A stretch of 13,783 bases of DNA from the NCBI GenBank assembly GCA_030587605.1, contig JAUQYT010000135.1:1-13783 (forward strand), read 5' to 3'. A program made the position numbers and the translations under genes. Below are positions 6,637-13,044 of the stretch, in pieces. Positions within the stretch are counted from its first letter, which is position 1. The number at the start of each line of letters is the position of its first letter. The notes under the pieces were generated by a model that was not told the origin of the DNA, ran no database searches, and saw nothing but the letters and a program-made list of their open reading frames with translations. Origin of the DNA: Candidatus Njordarchaeum guaymasense (GTDB lineage Archaea; Asgardarchaeota; Njordarchaeia; Njordarchaeales; Njordarchaeaceae).

Positions 6637-7512
6637 CTACTTTGCCTCCTTCATAATCAGAATTTTCGTTATTGGGACTCGATGAGTTCTAATTTCCCAG
6701 TCTTCGAGTTTCATGCCCATCGCCATTCTAAGTAGCTCTGCAAAATGCAGCACGGGTAAGTTGTATTCTTCTTTTGAGCGTCTCTTAATCTCCAATTGAC
6801 CCATATCAAGCTCAACATAACAAAATGGACAGACAGTAACTATGCAGTCGGCGCCTGACCCTTTTATGCTATCCAGTTTTTGTTTAGCAACCTGTGAGGC
6901 GATCTCATCATTTATGCCACGTAAAGGACCTCCACAACATGCTTCTTTCCGCTCATAGGCAATTGACTTGGCACCAGTCGCCTCTGCAAGCTCATCTAAA
7001 GCTCTGATGCCCATCCACTCGCCAAAGTGTATCCGCTTAGGCTTTGTCAAATGGCAACCAGGCTGCACCGCAACTTTGAGGCCATCAAAAGGTTCCTTAA
7101 TAGAGTTCTTCACTTTTTCCAGTCCCACATCCTCGTAGAGAACATCAATGAAGCCCTTGACGTCTATTTTTCCTTCAAACTGTAGTCCGAGATCGGCAAG
7201 AATACCGTTCACCTTGTCTCTCATTTCCTTGTCATTCTTCAATATTGTGTTTGTCATTAACAGCGATTCGTAGCAGTCGTTGCATAAAGTCAGAATGTCA
7301 AGACCCATTACTTCGGCGAGAGTAAGGTCCCTTGCGGCTAAAGCGAGCCAGGTTACATAATCTAGGGACTGTATACTGAATGGCGCGCAGCAATTTGCGC
7401 CTTTCATTTCCACAAGCTCTATGCCCAGCTCAGAGGATACTTTTCGCACGGAACTTTCATAATTTGGTTCTCGCGCAGGTATTAGACAACCTAAGAAGAA
7501 AGCATACTTCAT
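6637..7512 (-). CDS. hdrB: Heterodisulfide reductase subunit B (central operon)
   Basis: This 291-residue subunit carries the two CCG domains that bind the non-cubane [4Fe-4S] clusters where the disulfide is reduced. The first set is C9, C41, C42, C77 and C80; the second is C153, C192, C193, C228 and C231. All ten are present, so it should be catalytically competent. The first CC motif reads NCCAPFS, while the copy at 11194-12069 reads NCCGLPL; this region lies near the active cluster and might reflect a different acceptor. The ATG at 7512 lies 14 bases after the hdrC stop, with AGGT and GTGAG upstream. It is soluble, with no membrane helix. The physiological substrate is unknown outside methanogens. 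Confidence 0.93.
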   Translation of the reverse strand: MKYAFFLGCLIPAREPNYESSVRKVSSELGIELVEMKGANCCAPFSIQSLDYVTWLALAARDLTLAEVMGLDILTLCNDCYESLLMTNTILKNDKEMRDKVNGILADLGLQFEGKIDVKGFIDVLYEDVGLEKVKNSIKEPFDGLKVAVQPGCHLTKPKRIHFGEWMGIRALDELAEATGAKSIAYERKEACCGGPLRGINDEIASQVAKQKLDSIKGSGADCIVTVCPFCYVELDMGQLEIKRRSKEEYNLPVLHFAELLRMAMGMKLEDWEIRTHRVPITKILIMKEAK

Positions 7513-7526
7513 AATCTCACAGACCT

Positions 7527-8012
7527 CTATCTGTAGATCAACTTGTCGAAGGATGTTTTCCTTAAGATTTTCTGAACAGCCTCAACATCAACAGCTGGTT
7601 CTTTACCCATTCCGTATTTTTCTCTCTGAATCAAAGCCATTCTGGTCGGCACTACGACCCGTCCCGTTCCGAATAGGTTCTGGGCTTGGTCAAGTATCGC
7701 CCTTGGGGTATTGCCTTCCCTAACTGCTAGATTTCTAATAGCGAACATGGTTTCACCCACATCCCCGTTCTGTGGGCATCTATCAAGGCATGTGAAGCAT
7801 GAAAGACAATACCATGGCAGCGATCCGTGTAGGACTTCAGGGCGCAACCCAAGTATGATCATCTCCATCAGTTTCCTTGGGTTGTGATCTTCTACGACCC
7901 TGGCAACTGAACAGCTGCTCGTGCACCTTCCGCATTGAATACATGTAAGAATACCTCGACCCCGAGGTGTATTGGCGACATCATGCATAAAATTAGCGTC
8001 CAACGAGCTCAA
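7527..8012 (-). CDS. hdrC: Heterodisulfide reductase subunit C (central operon)
   Basis: This is a 161-residue ferredoxin-like subunit that carries electrons from HdrA to HdrB. There are two [4Fe-4S] motifs: C24, C27, C30, C34 (CIQCGRCTSSC) and C69, C72, C75, C79 (CLSCFTCLDRCP). The start is TTG 8012, decided by GGTGAG at 8018-8023 with a five-base spacer; the next Met is well inside. It is the first gene of the central operon and has its own promoter region. It lacks membrane helices, so it belongs to the soluble HdrABC type and not the HdrDE type. It is about 20 residues shorter at the N-terminus than the second copy (12071-12622). Confidence 0.92.
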   Translation of the reverse strand: MSSLDANFMHDVANTPRGRGILTCIQCGRCTSSCSVARVVEDHNPRKLMEMIILGLRPEVLHGSLPWYCLSCFTCLDRCPQNGDVGETMFAIRNLAVREGNTPRAILDQAQNLFGTGRVVVPTRMALIQREKYGMGKEPAVDVEAVQKILRKTSFDKLIYR

Positions 8013-8036
8013 AAGGACTCACCGTTTCTAATTCTG

Positions 8037-8080
8037 GATAAATTTCTTTAGTTAGACTTACTTTTGAAGTTATTTAAAAG
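8037..8080. promoter_or_regulatory. Promoter region of the central hdr operon (possibly two-way)
   Basis: On minus, CTTTTAAATAAC (8069-8080) is a TATA-like element that would start transcripts near 8049, about 37 bases before TTG 8012. A weaker one, AAATTTATCC, lies at 8037-8046. Read on plus, the same TATTTAAAAG would start near 8100, beside an ATG at 8103. This argues that the hdrC-hdrB-hdrA'-hdrA-mvhD genes are transcribed separately from the mvhGA operon upstream. Confidence 0.4.
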
Positions 8081-8159
8081 AGTTGTGTTAACATTTCTTT
8101 CCATGAGCTTGCCGAATCTCGAAGAAGATGAAGAAAAAGTTCCCGGATCTTCCGTCAGA

Positions 8160-8167
8160 TTTATATG
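8160..8167 (+). promoter_or_regulatory. TATA-like element of the Cys-rich small gene
   Basis: TTTATATG at 8160-8167 is a good archaeal TATA match. A transcript start 25 bases on (near 8190) leaves a short leader holding the GAGGGT site at 8193-8198 before the ATG at 8204. Confidence 0.45.
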
Positions 8168-8203
8168 AACAGATGACCATAACATACGACAAGAGGGTCA
8201 TTT

Positions 8204-8491
8204 ATGGAACTGAACCGAACATGTAGGATTATCGAAACGAAAGGTTGTCCCGGTCTATGGGCATGCCACCTTCCTGACCTATACTGCAAATGCGCATATG
8301 ACGAACATGAAAGAAAGGTGATAACATATCGATATCTCGAGGGACAACTCTGCGGATTTGAGTCGCTGCCTGTTGTCCAATCTTTTGTAGAAAATGAGAT
8401 TCGCATCGCAAATCGGATGGGCAAAGAAAAATACTTAGAGATGCTGAGACAAAAACCCAGACTGCTAAAGTGCCCTACGGCAGGAAACTAG
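8204..8491 (+). CDS. Cys-rich small hypothetical protein (95 aa)
   Basis: This is the only plus-strand gene among the hdr/mvh genes. The ATG at 8204 is five bases after GAGGGT, and a TATA-like element sits at the expected distance. The protein has seven Cys in 95 residues (C7, C15, C21, C28, C30, C50, C90) and His at 22 and 35. Most of these lie in the first 50 residues, suggesting a small metal or Fe-S site. The C-terminal half is helical and basic (SFVENEIRIANRMGKEKYLEMLRQK). There is no signal peptide or membrane helix. It is not a CxxCxxC ferredoxin, and I recognise no family. A role linked to the flanking Hdr complexes (assembly, regulation or electron transfer) is possible but only inferred from position. 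Confidence 0.6.
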   Translation: MELNRTCRIIETKGCPGLWACHLPDLYCKCAYDEHERKVITYRYLEGQLCGFESLPVVQSFVENEIRIANRMGKEKYLEMLRQKPRLLKCPTAGN

Positions 8492-8497
8492 GCGAAA

Positions 8498-8520
8498 GCT
8501 TCCCGCCCCAGGAGGGAAGC
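8498..8520 (+). terminator. Hairpin after the Cys-rich gene, followed by T-runs
   Basis: A perfect 7-bp inverted repeat GCTTCCC/GGGAAGC with a nine-base loop starts seven bases after the stop codon at 8491. T-runs, typical of archaeal termination on plus, follow at 8564-8568 and 8594-8599. The hairpin itself is not directly followed by T, so the T-runs may be the actual ends. Confidence 0.4.
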
Positions 8521-8622
8521 GTTTACAGTTCTGGACGAGAGAAATCCTCAGGACTCGACGATCTTTTTCACGGGCCAGCTAAGTGTTAACTAGTTTTTTG
8601 ATCGGAGTTAGGACATACATTA

Positions 8623-8642
8623 ATCTCCGTTGTTTCGGAGAT
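8623..8642. repeat. Short perfect inverted repeat in the mvhA downstream spacer
   Basis: ATCTCCG (8623-8629) and CGGAGAT (8636-8642) form a 7-bp stem with a six-base loop, TTGTTT. On plus it is followed by T-rich sequence. It could be a terminator for transcripts from either side or an operator. The rest of 8492-8721 shows no gene. Confidence 0.3.
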
Positions 8643-8696
8643 ATTTGTTTGATATTGTGTCGGTGCCCTTTTACATTCCCTGCCTTCTGGCGAGCG

Positions 8697-8714
8697 AGCC
8701 CAATAGGAGGGGCT
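8697..8714 (-). terminator. Hairpin just after mvhA
   Basis: On minus, AGCCC and GGGCT pair around an eight-base loop, starting seven bases beyond the mvhA stop codon. No T-run follows on minus, so it may mark or protect the 3' end of the mvhGA transcript, and classical termination is less likely. Confidence 0.25.
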
Positions 8715-8721
8715 GTAGGAG

Positions 8722-10185
8722 TCACCTTTCCAAAGTCTTTAGCAATCTCTTATTATTGTCGAATATTTTCACTTGGAGTGGCATCTGACCTATGGCAAAA
8801 TGAGTGGCACATGCAAAGCATGGATCATATGCTCTGAACGCCATCTCTACCATGTTCAGTACGCCGTCACTCACGTTCTCACCGTGTATCAGACCTTTAG
8901 CTGCGTCGCGTATTGACATACATATGGCTGGAGCATTATGCGTGGTAGCAACGATGAGGTTAACTTTTTCCACGAGTCCATCTTGGTCAAGCTTGTAGTG
9001 ATGGATCAAAGTGCCCCTGGCCGCCTCAACTATTCCAACGCCTTCGCCAGGCGATCCAGGTTTGTTTCGAACGTCTTGGCTCGTTATCTCATCGTCTCTG
9101 CTCAACTCTAAGGTTCTCTCAGTCGCGTACAGTAGTTCTATCAGTCTGGCCCAGTGGAAGGCGAGGGTTGAATGCACAGGTTTTCCGCCCAGTGTCTCGT
9201 ACATCCTTTCGTATTCTTGCTGCGCGAGGGGTGTTGCCATTCCGTCTGAGGCGTTGAGCCTTCCGAGTGGTCCAACTCTGTAGATGCCGCTGGTCGGTCC
9301 GTCAACTAAGCCCTTCCATCCGACTTTTTTAAGGTAAGGCAGTTTGACATAGGTCCACTCTTCAACATGTTCCTCTACGACATCCAAGTATTCTGAAGGG
9401 CCAAACTTTACGAACTCTCTACCTTTTGGATCAACCACCCGCACCTTGCCATCGTAGAAGTTGACTCTGTTGTTTTGGTCCACCAAACCCATGTAGTATG
9501 TTTTCAAGGTGTAGGCGTCGCTTAGTATCAGGTCAACGTATCTCTTATTCTTTAATACTACATCATCGAATACCTTCAAAGTGAACTTCGCAAATTCTAG
9601 GCTAGACTTCGCCATCTTTTCGATCTCTTGCCTCTCCTCCTCTGTTATTGGTTTAGAAACGCCCCCAGGTAGTCCACACACAGGGTGAGTTGCCTTCCCA
9701 CCGATAATGGCGGTAATTTTCTGTCCGTAGGCTCTATGCTTAATGACCTCTTTAGCAATGTCTAAGCCAATTCTCTGTATCACTCCGAGAATGTTTCTTT
9801 CCGCGGGCGGAGCGTCGGGACCCACAACGAAATCCGGCCCCCCTAGGAAGTAGAAATGAAGGGTGTGGTCATAGATGTAGTAGCCGCTGTACATGAGCTC
9901 TCTGAGCTTTTTGGCTGTTGGTGAAGGCTCCACATTAAATGCGGCGTCTAAGGCCTTCGTTGAGGCAAAGTGGTGGGCAACTGGGCATACACCGCAGATT
10001 CTGGGGGTTATCTGGGGTAGATCCTCTGCTTTCCTTCCCTCGCAGAACCTCTCAAAACCTCTAAGTTCTGGAACTTGCAAGTAGGCGTTCTCCACATTCC
10101 CCTCTTCATCCAGAAAGATGGAAATTTTTCCATGACCCTCTAATCTGGTAATGGGGTCTATAGTTATTGTTTTGAGTCCGCTCAT
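8722..10185 (-). CDS. mvhA: [NiFe] hydrogenase large subunit, MvhA type (group 3c)
   Basis: This is the catalytic subunit that oxidises H2 at the NiFe(CN)2CO site; in the Mvh complex, electrons flow through MvhG and MvhD to HdrA. Both Ni-binding pairs are present: C64-x2-C67 in RICGVCPVAHH, and C456-x2-C459 in DPCFACATH. The N-terminal ITRLEGHGK motif is intact. A 25-residue tail follows the last His and should be removed by a maturation protease after nickel insertion. No protease or hyp gene is in the window. Length (487 aa) is normal. Both Ni-ligand positions are Cys, so it is not a selenocysteine enzyme. The ATG overlaps the mvhG stop by four bases (ATGA). It is cytoplasmic, with no twin-arginine signal on its small subunit. 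Confidence 0.95.
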   Translation of the reverse strand: MSGLKTITIDPITRLEGHGKISIFLDEEGNVENAYLQVPELRGFERFCEGRKAEDLPQITPRICGVCPVAHHFASTKALDAAFNVEPSPTAKKLRELMYSGYYIYDHTLHFYFLGGPDFVVGPDAPPAERNILGVIQRIGLDIAKEVIKHRAYGQKITAIIGGKATHPVCGLPGGVSKPITEEERQEIEKMAKSSLEFAKFTLKVFDDVVLKNKRYVDLILSDAYTLKTYYMGLVDQNNRVNFYDGKVRVVDPKGREFVKFGPSEYLDVVEEHVEEWTYVKLPYLKKVGWKGLVDGPTSGIYRVGPLGRLNASDGMATPLAQQEYERMYETLGGKPVHSTLAFHWARLIELLYATERTLELSRDDEITSQDVRNKPGSPGEGVGIVEAARGTLIHHYKLDQDGLVEKVNLIVATTHNAPAICMSIRDAAKGLIHGENVSDGVLNMVEMAFRAYDPCFACATHFAIGQMPLQVKIFDNNKRLLKTLER

Positions 10186-11153
10186 TCCTTCATAACCCTC
10201 CTGCGAAGAACGGAAGCTGGCAAGGAATATCGGTAAAAGGTTCCAAGGGGATCTTTGATCTGGCTCATAAGCTTCTCGGCATCATACGTTTTTTCCTTTT
10301 CCTCCTCTACTCCAATCAGTGACGACAGGGCGCTTATCATGGCCGCCCCTTGCTCAATCTCGTTTGGGCATGGGCCTCCACATCCTGTGCATGGCATATT
10401 TGCACTGATGCATTGCGCTTCACATCCTGCACGAGTTGCGGGCCCCATACAGATTATTCCCTGTTCTAAGAGGCATTTGTTCGGCTCAGGTATGATCTCA
10501 TACACCCGGTATATCTTGGATATCTTCTTTTCCTCCTTTTTCCTCTCGCATTCGTCGCAAACGGATTTCAAAGGACCTATCACCGAGCCCTTTGGGGGTA
10601 ATTCATTCTTAACGATGGCTTCTACGGCCTTCGCCACTTGGTTGGCCGGTGGTGGGCAACCTGGCAGGTAATAGTCTACCTCAACGGTCTGGTTTAAGGT
10701 CCTTACCGTATCGTAGAACTCCGGAAGGGTTAGCAGGCCTTCCTCAACTTGGACAAGGACTTTCGGGGTAACAGCGTTTGGATTGGAAGTTGAGGGACTC
10801 TGAAGGTACGCCCTATCAAAGATCTCTTTTCTGCTAGCAATATTCGCAAGGCCGGGAATGCCGCCTTGACAGGCGCATGAGCCGAAGGCCACCAGAACCT
10901 TAGATTTCTCCCTAAGAAGTTTGGCAAGATGTTCCTGCTCCTCAGTTCTGATTGCACCGTTGAAGAAACAGACATCTATATATTTGTCCGGCATCGCCTC
11001 TACGTCTCTGTATTTGATGTCTATGGCCACTGGCCAAAAGACGATGTCAGCCAGTGCTGCAACATCGAGAATCTTCTCGTTTATGTCGAGGACTGCAATC
11101 TCACAGCCGCCGCAACTGGCGGTCCAGTAAAATGCGAATTTCAGCTTCTCCAC
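10182..11153 (-). CDS. mvhG: [NiFe] hydrogenase small subunit, MvhG type
   Basis: This 323-residue electron-transfer subunit of the F420-non-reducing hydrogenase binds three Fe-S clusters. The proximal cluster ligands are visible: C14-x2-C17 (ASCGGCE), C93 (GSCACQGG) and C166 (PGCPPP). The C-terminal part is Cys-rich: C199, C202, C227, C235, C244, C248, C255, C258 and C262. It carries the further clusters. The start is GTG 11153, chosen because AGGTGG lies just upstream. There is no signal peptide or membrane anchor, as expected for a cytoplasmic group 3 enzyme. It follows hdrB by 40 bases, so it probably belongs to the same transcript as hdrCB. Confidence 0.94.
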   Translation of the reverse strand: MEKLKFAFYWTASCGGCEIAVLDINEKILDVAALADIVFWPVAIDIKYRDVEAMPDKYIDVCFFNGAIRTEEQEHLAKLLREKSKVLVAFGSCACQGGIPGLANIASRKEIFDRAYLQSPSTSNPNAVTPKVLVQVEEGLLTLPEFYDTVRTLNQTVEVDYYLPGCPPPANQVAKAVEAIVKNELPPKGSVIGPLKSVCDECERKKEEKKISKIYRVYEIIPEPNKCLLEQGIICMGPATRAGCEAQCISANMPCTGCGGPCPNEIEQGAAMISALSSLIGVEEEKEKTYDAEKLMSQIKDPLGTFYRYSLPASVLRRRVMKE

Positions 11154-11193
11154 ACAACCACCTTTTTAAAGCCTTTTTGCTGCATTTCTATGA

Positions 11194-12069
11194 TCATAGA
11201 GTGCTCACAATTTTAGAAGCATCCACTCTGAGTTCCTTTAGGGCAAGTTCCTCCGGGGTGAGGCCCATCGCTAACCCTAATAGTTGTGGGTAATGAAGTA
11301 CGGGGATGCCGAAAGTTTCGTTGAACATTCGTTCTATTCGGGATTGGTTCGCGTCGAACATCATGTGGCAAAACGGACAGATCGTGATGATGGCCTGCGC
11401 TCCAGCATCCTTTATGTGGCGGACCTTGTCTCTCGCCAGTTGGAGCGGAATCTTTTCGTTTAAACCAATGATTGGGGCCCCGCAACACTCGGTTTCGTCC
11501 AAATAGTCTAAGCATTTGGCGCCTGTGGCTTCTATCAGATGCTTCAGTATCGTCGGATTTTCAGGGTTGTCGAAGCCTATGTATTTCACTGGCCGCAGAA
11601 CGTGGCATCCATTATGTTCCGCTACCTTCAACTGACTGAGCGGTCTCTGAACGACACCTTTGATTCTTTCTAAGCCCACATCTTCGGAAAGCACTTGCAT
11701 AAGGTGTTTCACTTCTATGTTACCGGTGAATCTTAGACCTGTCGTCGTCAGGTATCCGTTGACCAACTCCCTGATCTTCTTATCTTCTTTGAGCATCTTG
11801 TTGACCTTGCGTAGCGTACCAGCACACCCTGGACACAAGGTCATGATGTTTAAGCCCTTCCGTTCCGCTACACATAGGTTTCTGGCCGCCAATGTGAGCA
11901 TGAGATCGTGGCTCACGGGGTCTAGAGGCAAGCCGCAACAATTGTACTCCGGCATATCGACAAGTTTCAAGCCGAGCTTCTGAGCAACCTTTCTGGTCGA
12001 AATCTCGTAAGCGGAGACCCTGTAAGGAATGACACAGCCTAGAAAAAGCAGATACTCTAGGTCCGCCAT
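11194..12069 (-). CDS. hdrB: Heterodisulfide reductase subunit B (right operon)
   Basis: This 291-residue protein has two complete CCG sets: C12, C44, C45, C79, C82 and C155, C195, C196, C231, C234. These are the ligands of the two non-cubane clusters at which the disulfide is cleaved in methanogens. It is clearly diverged from the other copy in the window (for instance YNCCGLPLD here, ANCCAPFSI there). The two operons may therefore serve different acceptors. The ATG at 12069 lies one base after the hdrC stop; GGAGGAG is inside the end of hdrC, indicating coupled translation. There is no membrane segment. It sits between hdrC and mvhG, so this copy most likely works with the hydrogenase. Confidence 0.94.
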   Translation of the reverse strand: MADLEYLLFLGCVIPYRVSAYEISTRKVAQKLGLKLVDMPEYNCCGLPLDPVSHDLMLTLAARNLCVAERKGLNIMTLCPGCAGTLRKVNKMLKEDKKIRELVNGYLTTTGLRFTGNIEVKHLMQVLSEDVGLERIKGVVQRPLSQLKVAEHNGCHVLRPVKYIGFDNPENPTILKHLIEATGAKCLDYLDETECCGAPIIGLNEKIPLQLARDKVRHIKDAGAQAIITICPFCHMMFDANQSRIERMFNETFGIPVLHYPQLLGLAMGLTPEELALKELRVDASKIVSTL

Positions 12070-12070
12070 T

Positions 12071-12622
12071 CTAACTCCTCCTTGCCTGAATCAACTTTAA
12101 GAGACCCGTGGCATCAGCCAGTTTGTTTACATCCTCCAGGTTGGCTTTGGGTAATGGGGGCAACCCGGTCTCTTCTCTTCTTCTAAGTCGTAATTCAGGA
12201 ATCTTGTATGCGAGTCCAGTTTGAAGAACGTTAGAGGCCAGCTCCCTATAGACAGGAGGTAAGTAGCCCTCCTTCACCGCGAGGTTTCGAAGTGCCCTAA
12301 GCACGCTGGCAATTTCTACATCTTGTGGACAGTGATCGACGCAAGTGAAGCATGCCGCGCACAGCCAGATCACGTCGCTGGAGAGAACTCCCTCTTTCAA
12401 TCCCAGCTGGGTCATCCGCAAGATTCGCCTAGGCCTATAGGAGTCGCTGAACCGGGCGATTGGGCAGTCTGCAGTGCAGGTGCCACATTGGAAACAGAGC
12501 ATAATCTTTTCGGCTCCAGGAATTTTGCTGATTTCATGCTTGAAGCGCGGATCCATGTCAGCGAGCTTCAGAACCATTCTCGGTTCAAGCTCCTTCTCTT
12601 GGGTTTCTCCCTTTTCTGTCAC
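12071..12622 (-). CDS. hdrC: Heterodisulfide reductase subunit C (right operon)
   Basis: This 183-residue subunit has two [4Fe-4S] motifs: C43, C46, C49, C53 (CFQCGTCTADCP) and C88, C91, C94, C98 (CAACFTCVDHCP). It links HdrA to HdrB. The start GTG 12622 overlaps the mvhD stop by four bases (GTGA), and GGAGGTG lies eight bases upstream. The N-terminal extension of about 20 charged residues relative to the other HdrC is not part of the cluster domain. Confidence 0.93.
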   Translation of the reverse strand: MTEKGETQEKELEPRMVLKLADMDPRFKHEISKIPGAEKIMLCFQCGTCTADCPIARFSDSYRPRRILRMTQLGLKEGVLSSDVIWLCAACFTCVDHCPQDVEIASVLRALRNLAVKEGYLPPVYRELASNVLQTGLAYKIPELRLRRREETGLPPLPKANLEDVNKLADATGLLKLIQARRS

Positions 12623-13044
12623 GGATTTGCACCTCCAATCTTCAGTGGGGTTGGACCGAGTTTCCTGATTTCCTCGGTCATTTCCTTGATCACTGTTGCG
12701 AATCGGTCTCCTTCAGAAGCGGAGACCCACTCCAGCTTGAGCCGCTCAGGATCGATGCCGAACTGATCTAACAGCCTTTTCAGCAGGACAACTCTTCGTT
12801 CGGCTTTATAATTGCCACCGAGATAATGGCAGTCGCCGGGATGGCACCCCGCCACAAGAACTCCGTCTGCTCCGCTTTTGAAGGCTTCGATGATGAAAAT
12901 CGGGTCGACTCGGCCCGAGCACATTACCCTCACTATTCGAAGGGTTGGCGGATATTGAATTCTGCTGACACCCGCTAGGTCAGCGCCAGCGTAAGAGCAC
13001 CAGTTGCATAGGAAACCCACGATTTTCGGCTCGAAGTCAGTCAT
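12619..13044 (-). CDS. mvhD: MvhD-type iron-sulfur subunit (right operon)
   Basis: This 141-residue [2Fe-2S] subunit connects hydrogenase and HdrA. Conserved Cys are C13, C16 (FLCNWCSYAGAD), C42 (VMCSGR), C67 and C72 (GCHPGDCHY). It is strongly similar to the copy at 3081-3539 across its whole length but lacks the extra Cys and the N-terminal extension. Its ATG lies eight bases inside the end of the upstream hdrA, and it overlaps hdrC by four bases. Being with mvhA and mvhG, it is the likely true electron acceptor of this hydrogenase. Confidence 0.94.
   Translation of the reverse strand: MTDFEPKIVGFLCNWCSYAGADLAGVSRIQYPPTLRIVRVMCSGRVDPIFIIEAFKSGADGVLVAGCHPGDCHYLGGNYKAERRVVLLKRLLDQFGIDPERLKLEWVSASEGDRFATVIKEMTEEIRKLGPTPLKIGGANP

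Noticed and set aside
8583..8837. Plus-strand frame overlapping the end of mvhA
   Set aside because: Mostly antisense to the conserved C-terminus of mvhA, with no supporting signals.
11154..11193. Separate promoter for mvhG from CTTTAAAAAGG
   Set aside because: A transcript start 25 bases on would fall inside the coding region, and AGGTGG overlaps it; the gene is better read as part of the hdr operon.
12323..12766. Plus-strand 147-codon frame over hdrC and mvhD
   Set aside because: Antisense to two conserved genes; no ribosome binding site or recognisable motif.
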